From Paracrocinitomix sp040880585 (GTDB lineage Bacteria; Bacteroidota; Bacteroidia; Flavobacteriales_D; Crocinitomicaceae): 64,000 nt of DNA. The notes beneath the pieces were generated by a model. That model did no database searches and had not been told where the DNA came from. It was given only the letters and a program-made list of their open reading frames with translations. The position numbers were made by a program, and so were the translations under genes. The stretch covers positions 86,010 to 150,009 of the forward strand of contig JBBDID010000019.1 in NCBI GenBank assembly GCA_040880585.1. Direction: 5' to 3'. Below are positions 1-8,107 of this stretch, in pieces (the first letter of the stretch is position 1; every line of letters begins with the position of its first letter).

Positions 1-2
1 GA

Positions 3-80
3 AAAGAGGTAGGAGATATAGCAGATATTAAAGTACCAAATGGTACTATGCAGTTTGAAATTCTTGAAATCAGCAGATAA
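3..80 (+). CDS. greA: 3' end of transcription elongation factor GreA (partial)
   Basis: The first 78 bases read in one frame to a TAA stop and give a C-terminal peptide with the segment VGDIADIKVPNGTMQFEILE. This matches the C-terminal domain of GreA, which rescues backtracked RNA polymerase by stimulating transcript cleavage. Only the last 25 residues are in the window, so the coiled-coil N-terminal domain cannot be checked. The stop codon overlaps the ATG of the following HIT gene by one base (TAATG), so the two are probably cotranscribed and translationally coupled. Confidence 0.8.
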   Translation, partial: KEVGDIADIKVPNGTMQFEILEISR

Positions 81-469
81 TGGCAACGATTTTCACGAAG
101 ATCATACAAAGAGAAATCCCTTCCTATAAAGTGGCAGAGAATGATCAATTTTACGCTTTTTTGGACATCTCCCCTTTGCAAAAAGGACACACATTGGTGG
201 TTCCCAAAAAAGAAGTAGATTATCTCTTTGATCTTGATGATCAATCCCTGCAAAAAATGATCGTTTTTGCTAAAGAAGTAGCTCTGAAAATAAAGAAAAC
301 GTTTCCCTGTAATCGGGTAGGGATGACCGTGATTGGTTTGGAAGTGCCCCATGCACACATCCATTTGATTCCTATTAATACCGAAAAGGATATGAATTTT
401 TCCTCACCAAAATTAAAACTGCAGGAAAAAGAGCTGGAAGAAATTGCAGAGAAACTCCGAAAAGCCTGA
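80..469 (+). CDS. HIT family nucleotide-binding protein
   Basis: 129-residue cytoplasmic protein of the histidine triad family, which hydrolyses nucleoside phosphoramidates or dinucleotide substrates. The triad HAHIHLIP lies at residues 91-98 with the catalytic histidines spaced H-x-H-x-H, and the upstream FLDISPLQKGHTLVVPK segment (27-43) is the conserved substrate-binding strand region. Length is typical for an HINT-type protein. Start overlaps the greA stop by one base. It converges with ruvC with no gap: its TGA (467-469) directly abuts the ruvC stop on the other strand. The substrate cannot be told from sequence. Confidence 0.9.
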   Translation: MATIFTKIIQREIPSYKVAENDQFYAFLDISPLQKGHTLVVPKKEVDYLFDLDDQSLQKMIVFAKEVALKIKKTFPCNRVGMTVIGLEVPHAHIHLIPINTEKDMNFSSPKLKLQEKELEEIAEKLRKA

Positions 470-1036
470 TTAACTCTTCTTTCTGGATGGGTTTTCTGAT
501 AAAAAAGCTTTCCAACTACCACTCTTAGATTTATTTTGCTCGCCAATCCCACCCTGAAAATGGTGACAAACTGCTGCCGCCAAACCGTCTGTTGCATCTA
601 AAGAAGTCGGCATTTCTTTTAGCTTAAGTAAGCGCAATAACATGTGAGCAACCTGCTCTTTAGAAGCATTTCCACTTCCGGTAATGGATTGTTTGATTTT
701 TTTAGGGGTATATTCTTCAAAAGGAAGGTTTCGGTGCAATGCAGCAGCTATAGCAACTCCTTGTGCCCTACCCAATTTAAGCATAGATTGCACATTTTTA
801 CCAAAAAAAGGAGCTTCAATTGCCATTTCATCCGGCTTGTACTCAACAATTAGTTGATCCACCCTGTCGAAAATTTTCTTAAGCCGATCGGCTTGATTTT
901 TTAATTTATCAAGCTTTAGAATCCCGTAACTGAGCATCTCCATTTCTTTGCCCTTTACATGAATTAAACCGTATCCCATTACCACCGTACCGGGATCAAT
1001 GCCTAGAATTATTGTATCCGTTCTCTTTACCGTCAT
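470..1036 (-). CDS. ruvC: Crossover junction endodeoxyribonuclease RuvC
   Basis: 188-residue Holliday junction resolvase, which cuts four-way junctions as a dimer after RuvAB branch migration. The RNase H-like fold is visible: LGIDPGT at 11-17 carries the first catalytic Asp (D14), MAIEAPFF carries E74, and LDATDGLAAAVCHH carries the C-terminal acidic pair D147/D150. ASKEQVAHML (124-133) is the conserved DNA-binding helix region. Length is usual for the family. The start overlaps the end of the upstream sixA-like gene by four bases, suggesting one transcript. No ruvA or ruvB nearby, which is normal in Bacteroidota. Confidence 0.95.
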   Translation of the reverse strand: MTVKRTDTIILGIDPGTVVMGYGLIHVKGKEMEMLSYGILKLDKLKNQADRLKKIFDRVDQLIVEYKPDEMAIEAPFFGKNVQSMLKLGRAQGVAIAAALHRNLPFEEYTPKKIKQSITGSGNASKEQVAHMLLRLLKLKEMPTSLDATDGLAAAVCHHFQGGIGEQNKSKSGSWKAFLSENPSRKKS

Positions 1037-1518
1037 GGGATATACACATCTGATTCATAAATCCACTCAACTTTTCCCGTATCTGCTGAGATCAAACTCC
1101 AATCATCAAAATCAAAATTTAATTTTACCAGCATTCCGGTGCTCATGGAAATCGATTCTCCCGAAAGGTAACTGCACAGATCTGAAATACCAAAATTATG
1201 ACCTACATATAAAAGACTCGGTTTTTTAGCTGCATAACAAATGAACTTACGGATCGTTTCGTGATCCGCTAAATACAGTTCTTTTTCGTAGCTTACATCC
1301 GGTATAGTTAAAAAATGATTGGCGATTATCGCTGTTTCTTTAGTGCGTTGGGCAGAAGAACTGATGAGTTGACTTATCTTAATTTCTTCAGCCCTGAGCC
1401 GGTATCCCAACTGATTGAGTTGAGCAACACCTTTCTTGTTAAGAGGCCGTTCAAAGTCCTTTGCATAATTTTCTGGCCGGGCAGCCTTGCCGTGACGTAA
1501 AAGGTATAATTCTAACAT
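1033..1518 (-). CDS. SixA-like histidine phosphatase
   Basis: 161-residue cytoplasmic protein of the histidine phosphatase (RHG) superfamily. The catalytic LRHGKA motif is at residues 7-12, near the N terminus as expected, and YVGHNFGI carries the second conserved histidine. The short length and the LRHGKA form resemble SixA, which dephosphorylates phosphohistidine on HPt domains or the PTS protein NPr. The true substrate here is unknown, since no phosphorelay partner is adjacent. The end overlaps the ruvC start by four bases. Confidence 0.85.
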   Translation of the reverse strand: MLELYLLRHGKAARPENYAKDFERPLNKKGVAQLNQLGYRLRAEEIKISQLISSSAQRTKETAIIANHFLTIPDVSYEKELYLADHETIRKFICYAAKKPSLLYVGHNFGISDLCSYLSGESISMSTGMLVKLNFDFDDWSLISADTGKVEWIYESDVYIP

Positions 1519-1640
1519 AATGAAAAAAAAAGTGTATTTTATCCAACCCTAAGGTAAGGAATATCGTTAGTATAGATAAGAATGTTCACCGTGGTTTTTG
1601 GGTTTACCATTGGTGAAGTGAATAAAACTACTTATTCAGG

Positions 1641-1664
1641 CCGGCTCTGTCTATATAGAGCCGG
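1641..1664 (+). promoter_or_regulatory. Perfect 8-bp hairpin just upstream of the sigma factor gene
   Basis: CCGGCTCT at 1641-1648 is exactly complementary to AGAGCCGG at 1657-1664 with an 8-base loop, followed by TTATTTT. It lies 22 bases before the sigma factor ATG at 1687. It may be an intrinsic terminator for a short leader transcript, or a structured 5' leader that influences translation. No gene on the plus strand ends here, so it is not the terminator of an obvious upstream gene. Confidence 0.5.
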
Positions 1665-1686
1665 TTATTTTCACTTAGAATAATAG

Positions 1687-2262
1687 ATGTTTGACGAAGA
1701 TAAAATAATCGAAGCCTGTCGCAAAAATGACCGGAGAGCACAGGAAAAACTGTACGAGTGGTGTTATGTCAAATTAATGCCAACCTGTATGCGTTATCAT
1801 AAAAATGAAGAGGACGCAAGGAACGTACTGAATATTGGATTCGTCAAAATTTGTAAAAATCTGGACAAAATAAAAAAAGATGCCCCCTTTGAAGCCTGGG
1901 TAAGGCGAATAATGATGAACACCATCATTGACGATTTTAGAAAAAATAAAAATTATACCCAACTCGTTGATCAAAAAGAAACTGATCGGGAGCTTGAAAT
2001 ACATGGCTTGAGTGTCGATAATTCTGTTTGGTCAAAATTAGAGATGGATGTGTTGATGGGGCTGTTGAAAAGATTGCCGGATGTGTCACGTAAAGTGTTT
2101 AATTTATACGTGGTTGATGGCTACTCACATAAAGAAATTGGAGATATGTTAGGGATTTCTGACGGAACCTCTAAATGGCATTTGTCAAACTCCAGAAAAT
2201 TGTTACGTGAGATGGTAATTAAACTAAGAAAATCTGAGAATTTAGAAATTTGGGCGAAGTAA
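1687..2262 (+). CDS. ECF-type RNA polymerase sigma factor
   Basis: 191-residue sigma-70 family protein lacking sigma region 1, so of the ECF group. Region 2 is visible in DARNVLNIGFVKICKNLDKI and FEAWVRRIMMNTIIDDFRKN (about residues 43-90); region 4 with its helix-turn-helix is KRLPDVSRKVFNLYVVDGYS followed by HKEIGDMLGISDGTSKWHLS (about 123-165). It heads a run of same-strand genes whose stops and starts touch (2262/2263 and 3912), so it likely controls or shares a transcript with the envelope proteins that follow. The next gene probably supplies its regulator. Confidence 0.9.
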   Translation: MFDEDKIIEACRKNDRRAQEKLYEWCYVKLMPTCMRYHKNEEDARNVLNIGFVKICKNLDKIKKDAPFEAWVRRIMMNTIIDDFRKNKNYTQLVDQKETDRELEIHGLSVDNSVWSKLEMDVLMGLLKRLPDVSRKVFNLYVVDGYSHKEIGDMLGISDGTSKWHLSNSRKLLREMVIKLRKSENLEIWAK

Positions 2263-3912
2263 ATGACTGAGGAGAATAAACATATGGATGACGCTTTTAA
2301 GCGAATGAGTGAAGAACTTAACTCTGAACAATACAAGGTTCCGTATAACGCCATGTTTTGGAATGAAGCAAAAGCAAAACTTGAAGATGAGCAGTTGGAT
2401 AATGCATTTAGAAAAGCCGCTGAGAAGGTAACAGTTGTTCCCGGAGTAGAAGCGTCTTTTTCTGCTGTCAATGACGTCTTTATGGATAGCGCATTTGTTG
2501 ATGCCGCAGCAGCAAAAAATGTGAAATATGATGCGTCTTATTTTCAAGATTTTTTAGCAGAAGAAGGAAATTTGTTTATGGATGAATCCTTCACAGAAGC
2601 CGCTTCAGCATCTGTAGTGGATTATTTACCCGAGTATTGGCCAGATGCAGACACTGCTTTGAAAAATGAAGGCCTTCATCATGAATACAAATCTGCGTAT
2701 TGGGATGAAGCCCGCTCCTTACTCGATCGATCAGATAGAAGAAAATTCTTCTTTAAATGGTCAGCTGTGGCTACAATACTACTCTTAATCACCTTTACAG
2801 CACCTGCATGGCTTGAAAAGGAGAGCGCTTTAGAAATGGGTGTTTCTCAACAGATAAGTGCGCAAAATGAAATGATAATAAAGCATGGAGCAGCTGTAGA
2901 GAATGTCCTTTCAGTAAAAGATGAAAATAATGGGTTAATGATTCATGAGATAGATGTAGCAAAATCCATACAAGAAACTACTGAAATAAAACGAAATTTC
3001 TCACAGGATTTGATTTCAACAACGATAAATGCTAATCAACAAAACACGGTACAAATTGATCCCTTGAACAGCACATTTACAGATGATCTCACTCAAATTA
3101 ATTCAACTGATGAGCTTTCGGTATTAAATTTACCTGAAATAAGTGAAGAAAAAAAATCACTTCATGATTGGGATATAACAAATGTCCGGGATGCCCAAAC
3201 CATAAAAAAATTAAAACCTACAGGCAGCCAAAAAATAGCTATGGCTATGCCGGATATTGAATTAAGTAAACCCAGATCTTATCAGGTACATCAACTCTCT
3301 TTGATTGCTGCGGCAGGGATAGGAAATAAATGGGGAGACTTTGATTTTGTTCCAACTATGCGATCTGCTATTGGTGTTGAGTATATGGTTGCTTCGGGTA
3401 AACACTTGAAACAACTAGAGTTTGGCGGAAGCTTCATGGTCAATCACGTAAAACAAAGCAAACTGGGGTATGAAGATAGAAGTGTTGTCTATGACTTAAG
3501 TGGTGGGCACAGTAAAAAATATTGGTCTAAACTACAGTTAAAAGATATGTTTTATGCCAATCTTAATATATTGGCAAACTACCGCCTGGCTCCTAAACAT
3601 AAATTGCAAATCGGTGTTGGATTTGAGCAGTTAATTGGAGTCAGATCAAACATGTCTTTTATGAATAACAATCAAAATATTATCTCTACAATTAATAACA
3701 ACTGGGGAGTAAAAGAGGGAATAAATACAATAGATTTTAGATTTAGCCTGGGATATGAATACCAGTTCTTGCCTCAGTTTTCTGTAAGGGTGAATAGCCA
3801 GTTTGGACTCTTGGACAGAACTGATAATGATTTCTTTGGCGATCAACAAAAAGATAGCGAGATTGGGCTTACTGTAGGCTTAAAATATAACTTTTTAAGG
3901 AGAATGAAGTGA
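2263..3912 (+). CDS. Single-pass membrane protein: cytoplasmic repeats plus C-terminal outer-membrane-barrel-like domain
   Basis: 549 residues, starting on the base after the sigma factor stop. Residues 1-165 are acidic and contain four to five degenerate repeats of about 33 residues with a pattern like MDxAF...Y...YWxxAxxxL (for example MDDAFKRM, LDNAFRKA, MDSAFVDA, MDESFTEA). One hydrophobic helix follows at about 169-187 (FKWSAVATILLLITFTAP). After a low-complexity linker, residues about 345-549 look like alternating amphipathic strands ending in LTVGLKYNFLRR, as in PorT/OMP-type beta-barrel domains. By position the N-terminal part may be an anti-sigma domain. I know no named family that I can assign; membrane topology is inferred. 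Confidence 0.7.
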   Translation: MTEENKHMDDAFKRMSEELNSEQYKVPYNAMFWNEAKAKLEDEQLDNAFRKAAEKVTVVPGVEASFSAVNDVFMDSAFVDAAAAKNVKYDASYFQDFLAEEGNLFMDESFTEAASASVVDYLPEYWPDADTALKNEGLHHEYKSAYWDEARSLLDRSDRRKFFFKWSAVATILLLITFTAPAWLEKESALEMGVSQQISAQNEMIIKHGAAVENVLSVKDENNGLMIHEIDVAKSIQETTEIKRNFSQDLISTTINANQQNTVQIDPLNSTFTDDLTQINSTDELSVLNLPEISEEKKSLHDWDITNVRDAQTIKKLKPTGSQKIAMAMPDIELSKPRSYQVHQLSLIAAAGIGNKWGDFDFVPTMRSAIGVEYMVASGKHLKQLEFGGSFMVNHVKQSKLGYEDRSVVYDLSGGHSKKYWSKLQLKDMFYANLNILANYRLAPKHKLQIGVGFEQLIGVRSNMSFMNNNQNIISTINNNWGVKEGINTIDFRFSLGYEYQFLPQFSVRVNSQFGLLDRTDNDFFGDQQKDSEIGLTVGLKYNFLRRMK

Positions 3913-4973
3913 TGGGAAAATACAAAATATTGATATTGCTGATAATGGGCTTGCTAGTCGCTGCCTGTAAAAAAGAACCTCTTCCTGATTTGCCTGAAGA
4001 AAATGAACCTTACTATTCTGTAAAAGGATATATAGATGGAGAATTTATTAATCTAAACGTAGGACAAGAAGGCAATTTTATGAGTAAAGGGGTGACAGAA
4101 AATAATGGGATCAAATCCTATTATGGTCAGGTGGTGTCCCCTTCAAATGACCTCATCATTAAAATTGAGTTTACTGTGCCGGAAAAATCTTATACTGCCC
4201 AAGGAGTAGATCCTTTTAAACAAAATAGCATTGACTTTCTGGTGCATGAACCCGGCTGTAAAATGTTTGATTTTGGAAGTAATATTCTTCAAAGTAATTA
4301 CGTGTATATTCAAGATGAAAACGGAAGCTTTCAACAAACCAATGAAGTTAATTTTAGTGAATACGGGAAACAAAATATCACCATGAAACTGGCAAACTTA
4401 AGTCAGGAAACCTATGATATCCCTATTTATTATGGATTCAAAAATGAACAGTTGAATGCCGGTTTTTCTGCTTATGCATCAGCAGACACAACTTTTTTTG
4501 TAGCGTATGACCAAGACTTAAAACACCAGTGGTTTCTTGACGGTGATCTCATAAGTGAAGAAGCCGAATTCAAAAAAATTATTGGAATTGGAGTTCATAA
4601 AATAGAGCATGTTATTACAGATAATTATGGCAATCAAGCTAATGAAGTGTCCCTTTTACGAATTACAGACTTTGTGTTGGATTGGAAAATGAATATTTTA
4701 GACTGTCAGGGGACAACAGCTCCTCCTAACAATTACGGTAGAGTTATCGTAACAGCAATTATAGATGGACAAGAATATAAGTCAGACCGGGTCACCAAAA
4801 ATAAGGAACATAATTTTACTGTCAGCAATGTTAGTTTTGTTGGGAACTCAACATCAAATCCAGATTGGGCAGTCTTTGATTTTGATTTTGAATCCGTTCT
4901 GAGCAATCAAAACGATTCTGATTCCTTATCTTTGACACTGATGTCCGGCACATTTAATATTGGGCTTAAATAA
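3912..4973 (+). CDS. Putative lipoprotein, unknown function
   Basis: 353 residues from the ATG at 3912, whose A is the last base of the preceding TGA. A GTG one codon earlier is possible but less likely. The N terminus is a lipoprotein signal: hydrophobic LILLIMGLLVAAC, with Cys at about residue 19 followed by KKE. In Bacteroidota this supports lipidation and export. The rest is beta-rich with no motif I recognise. Overlap with both neighbours supports a single operon driven with the sigma factor. Confidence 0.75.
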   Translation: MGKYKILILLIMGLLVAACKKEPLPDLPEENEPYYSVKGYIDGEFINLNVGQEGNFMSKGVTENNGIKSYYGQVVSPSNDLIIKIEFTVPEKSYTAQGVDPFKQNSIDFLVHEPGCKMFDFGSNILQSNYVYIQDENGSFQQTNEVNFSEYGKQNITMKLANLSQETYDIPIYYGFKNEQLNAGFSAYASADTTFFVAYDQDLKHQWFLDGDLISEEAEFKKIIGIGVHKIEHVITDNYGNQANEVSLLRITDFVLDWKMNILDCQGTTAPPNNYGRVIVTAIIDGQEYKSDRVTKNKEHNFTVSNVSFVGNSTSNPDWAVFDFDFESVLSNQNDSDSLSLTLMSGTFNIGLK

Positions 4974-4986
4974 AATAAATCGTATA

Positions 4987-6081
4987 ATGAAATTTTCAAC
5001 CACCTTATTATTTGTGATGACAGTCGTTTTAGGAACGGCTCAAATTACTATTACACCTCTTGATTTTGCTGCACCTGGCGACACAGTCATGATGAGTACT
5101 TCAGATGAAACAACACTTGATTTGGTAACAACAGGAGCGGGTGCCAGTTGGGATTTTTCAATGGTCGCTATTTCTGCTCAGGCCATTGACACTTTTTATG
5201 ATGTTTCAGATGCCGAATGGACGTATCAGTTTATGTTTAACAATTCATGGGACAACCCCGACCATATGTCTGACTATTACCGACCCTGGGTGGGAATTGA
5301 TTTTAGTGCCGCTCAACAGTTTGGGATAGATGTGGATACTCCTATTCGTTTTACAGATGTCGATACAAATAGAGTGGAGAACACAGGAATTGGGATGTAT
5401 GTGAATGGCTATTCCATTCCTGCAAAATCTGACACCATTGACAATCACTATTTTTTACCCATGAACTATGGGGATTCGTGGACTTCACGATCTTATACAA
5501 ACGTTGATTTGAATCCGGCGTTCAATGGTATTTTCAGAAGATACCAACAACGTTACTCAATTGTAGACGGATGGGGTCAAATCACCACTCCTTTTGGTAC
5601 TTTTGACGCCATTCGGGTGAAATCGCTAGTCGTAGTACAAGATTCTGTATATGCTGACTTCGGCTTTGGAGGAGACTGGTATGAAATGCCAACTCCTGAT
5701 CAGGTAGAATATGATTGGTTCACAAATGGTCAAAAAACTCCTATTTTTTCTGTCATCACACAAGATGCAGGCGGAAGTGAAACCATTACATCTGTGAAAT
5801 TCAAAGATAAAAAGAGATACTTTGCTTCTGTAGATGATCTCTCATCTGAAGAAACGGTAGTTTTTCCAAATCCTGCACAAACAGAAATTAAAATGGAGTT
5901 TGCTACTGAAATTAATATCCTGAGGGTTTACGATTTAAGTGGTGCGCTGCTCATTGAAAAACAACTGCAGCAATCAAAAACAACAACACTAAACGTTTCC
6001 CACCTTCAAAACGGACAGTATATGTATACCGCTACCGGAGATACTCACCAACTCAACGGTCAATTTACAGTAAGCCATTAG
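4987..6081 (+). CDS. T9SS type A sorting domain protein, unknown function
   Basis: 364 residues if started at the ATG at 4987, which gives a clean signal peptide (MKFSTTLLFVMTVVLGTAQ). An in-frame ATG at 4960 adds nine residues, overlaps the upstream gene and is less likely. The C-terminal 75 residues form a type A T9SS sorting domain: VVFPNPAQTEIKM, LRVYDLSGALL, LNVSHLQNGQYMYTA. The protein should be exported by Sec, then across the outer membrane by T9SS and attached to the surface or released. The middle domain is beta-rich and not recognised. Last gene of the sigma factor operon. Confidence 0.8.
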   Translation: MKFSTTLLFVMTVVLGTAQITITPLDFAAPGDTVMMSTSDETTLDLVTTGAGASWDFSMVAISAQAIDTFYDVSDAEWTYQFMFNNSWDNPDHMSDYYRPWVGIDFSAAQQFGIDVDTPIRFTDVDTNRVENTGIGMYVNGYSIPAKSDTIDNHYFLPMNYGDSWTSRSYTNVDLNPAFNGIFRRYQQRYSIVDGWGQITTPFGTFDAIRVKSLVVVQDSVYADFGFGGDWYEMPTPDQVEYDWFTNGQKTPIFSVITQDAGGSETITSVKFKDKKRYFASVDDLSSEETVVFPNPAQTEIKMEFATEINILRVYDLSGALLIEKQLQQSKTTTLNVSHLQNGQYMYTATGDTHQLNGQFTVSH

Positions 6082-6950
6082 TAATTTCTTGTTGTCAGCA
6101 ACGTCTTATGTCTAGCGTCTAGTCTAGCATCTAAAATCTAGATTAAATCTAAAGTCTAGAACCTTATGTCTTATTTGTCTTTCGTCTTATTGTCCAGTGT
6201 CTAAAATCTAAAGTCTTTCATCTTTCGTCTACCGTCTACCGTCTACCGTCTACCGTCTACCGTCTACCGTCTACCGTCTAGTGTCTAGTGTCTAGCATCT
6301 AAAGTCTAGAATCTTATGTCTAACATCTAAAATCTTCCCGTCTTGGCTCTTGGCTCTTGAATCTTGTACATCCCTGATTAGAGTTGACCGTTTAGTGTCT
6401 AGTGTCTAGCGTCTAGCATCTAAAGTCTAGCATCTAAAGTCTAGAACCTTATGTCTTATTTGTCTTTCGTCTTATTGTCCAGTGTCTAAAATCTAAAGTC
6501 TTTCGTCTTTCGTCTACCGTCTACCGTCTACCGTCTACCGTCTACCGTCTAGTGTTTAGCGTCTAGCATCTAAAGTCTAGCATCTAAAATCTTCCCGTTT
6601 TATGTCTTGGCTCTTGGCTCTTGAATCTAAAGTCTTTCGTCTTATGTCTAGCGTCTAGCATCTAAAGTCTAGCATCTAAAATCTTCCCGTTTTATGTCTT
6701 GGCNNNNNNNNNNNNNNNNNNNNNNNNNNNNNNNNNNNNNNNNNNNNNNNNNNNNNNNNNNNNNNNNNNNNNNNNNNNNNNNNNNNNNNNNNNNNNNNNN
6801 NNNTCTTGGCTCTTGAATCTAAAGTCTAAAGTCTTTCGTCTTATATCTAGTGTCTAAAGTCTAGCGTCTAAAATCTAAAGTCTTATGTCTTATGTCTAGC
6901 GTCTAACATCTAGCGTCTAGAATCTAAAGTCTAGCGTCTAAAATCTAATG
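6082..6950 (+). repeat. Degenerate 7-bp tandem repeat tract (RTCTANN)
   Basis: About 870 bp built almost wholly from 7-base words of the form (A/G)TCTA followed by two variable bases: GTCTACC runs, GTCTAGT, GTCTAGC, ATCTAAA, GTCTAGA, ATCTTAT, mixed with TCTTGGC words. Higher-order copies are visible: the same long combination occurs near 6420-6480 and earlier at 6130-6190. The tract is strand-asymmetric, pyrimidine-rich on plus. It contains no credible gene and begins within 15 bases of the preceding stop. A 100-N gap lies inside, so the true length is unknown. Confidence 0.9.
6704..6803. other. Assembly gap of 100 N inside the 7-bp repeat
   Basis: A run of exactly 100 N, the usual placeholder for a gap of unknown size. 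Both flanks are the same repeat words, so the gap is most likely collapsed repeat sequence. Confidence 0.95.
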
Positions 6951-6952
6951 AC

Positions 6953-6960
6953 TAACTTTG
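6953..6960 (+). promoter_or_regulatory. -7 promoter element before rnpB
   Basis: TAACTTTG fits the Bacteroidota -7 consensus TAnnTTTG and lies about 10 bases before the first paired base of the RNase P RNA, as expected for its promoter. No convincing TTG element is present at the usual distance upstream, because that region is repeat tract. Confidence 0.6.
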
Positions 6961-6967
6961 TAAAGAA

Positions 6968-7339
6968 TAAAAAAGCAAACCGGCTTGTCGCTGTCCGTTT
7001 CGGCGGAGAGAGGAAAGTCCGGGCAGCACAGGGCATCATGCTTCCTAACGGGAAGGTCTCGCTTAGCGCGGGAACAGACAGTGCCACAGAAAATAAACTA
7101 CCATGCTTGCGTGGAAAAGGTGAAAAGGTGGGGTAAGAGCCCACCGTCCCGGCGGTGACGTTCGGGAGCGAGGTAAACCTCATGAGCTGAAATATCACGT
7201 ACACCGGCGCTTTAAGGTCGGCTCGGCCAAGCCGGCGGGTGGATAGATTGACTTTGACAGTGATGTCAGAGCTAGATAAATGACAGGCGTCAGCTCTTTT
7301 TGGAGCTGAACAGAACCCGGCTTATAGGTTTGCTTTTTT
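6968..7339 (+). ncRNA. rnpB: RNase P RNA (bacterial type A)
   Basis: Catalytic RNA of RNase P, which trims the 5' leader of tRNA precursors. Conserved signature segments are in order: GGCGGAGAGAGGAAAGTCCG near 7003-7021, then CACAG, later ACAGAAA near 7085-7091, the AAGAGCCCACC block near 7135-7145, and CAGAACCCGGCTTATAG near 7310-7326. The P1 helix closes between AAAAGCAAACCGG at 6971-6983 and CCGG...GGTTTGCTTTTTTA ending near 7339. Two short open frames inside it are shadows of the RNA structure. Confidence 0.95.
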
Positions 7340-7369
7340 ATTCTTTCTTTTCTTGAAGTATGGAATCGT

Positions 7370-7377
7370 TATCTTTG
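7370..7377 (+). promoter_or_regulatory. -7 promoter element before the HEAT-like gene
   Basis: TATCTTTG matches the TAnnTTTG consensus, 19 bases before the ATG at 7396. It immediately follows the rnpB end, so the protein gene likely has its own promoter. Confidence 0.5.
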
Positions 7378-7395
7378 CCCCTCAAATGAGTTGAA

Positions 7396-7944
7396 ATGGC
7401 CAAAAAAGAAACACAGAAAAGCAAAAAAATAAAAGAGATTTTACTGGGTTTGGCCTCGAAAGAAGAGAATAAACAGATCGAGGTTGTAAAATCCTTAAAA
7501 CTGCATGGAGATGAGACCGTTCTGGAGCCACTGATACAATTGTGGATCGCTACAGGATCGACACAGATCAAATCCGAAATTGAAGACTTGTTGAACACCA
7601 TTAAATCTACCAAGGTTCCCGAAAAACTGATTGCTTGCCTGAACAATCCTTCATTTAGCTCTGCCCGCCAAATGATGCTGGCTTCTATATGGAATTCAGG
7701 CCTGGATTATCGGCCTTATCTGGGAGATATTGCCACGGCAACTGTGCAAGGTGATTTTATGGATGTCATGGAATGTATCACCATTCTTGAAAATATTGAG
7801 GGGCAGTTAAATGAAGAAGAGATCATGGATGCACTTTTGGTGTTTAAAACCTATTTGGTGGATAAAAAAGATGAAGAAGGGCCTAAAGTACAATTGATCA
7901 AAGAAATGGTTATATCACTACAAGAGTTGAACGATAACGTCTAG
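7396..7944 (+). CDS. HEAT-repeat-like cytoplasmic protein
   Basis: 182 residues, no signal peptide or membrane segment, lysine-rich N terminus. The sequence is mostly amphipathic helices with a HEAT-like rhythm (VVKSLKLHGDETVLEPLIQL, then IEDLLNTIKSTKVPEKLIAC), suggesting a small alpha-solenoid scaffold. A homologue of this size is common in Bacteroidota but I know no assigned function. The TAG stop falls inside a GTCTAGTGT word that resembles the 7-bp repeat tract upstream, probably by chance. Confidence 0.65.
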   Translation: MAKKETQKSKKIKEILLGLASKEENKQIEVVKSLKLHGDETVLEPLIQLWIATGSTQIKSEIEDLLNTIKSTKVPEKLIACLNNPSFSSARQMMLASIWNSGLDYRPYLGDIATATVQGDFMDVMECITILENIEGQLNEEEIMDALLVFKTYLVDKKDEEGPKVQLIKEMVISLQELNDNV

Positions 7945-8107
7945 TGTAGTGATTGGTAAGAAAGGTAACTAAATTTTGCGATTATTTTTACTTTAGGTAA
8001 GGCAAAATTTGCAAGCATAGCTATAGTTACGGTTAAGAATTTTAACGCAGCATAAAGAAAAAAGGGTGAAAAATTAGTTGACTTTTTTAGTAATCACCAC
8101 ACTAGGT

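Noticed and set aside
6938..7204. Open reading frames on both strands over the RNase P RNA
   Set aside because: The region matches all conserved segments of bacterial type A RNase P RNA; the frames have no protein-like features.
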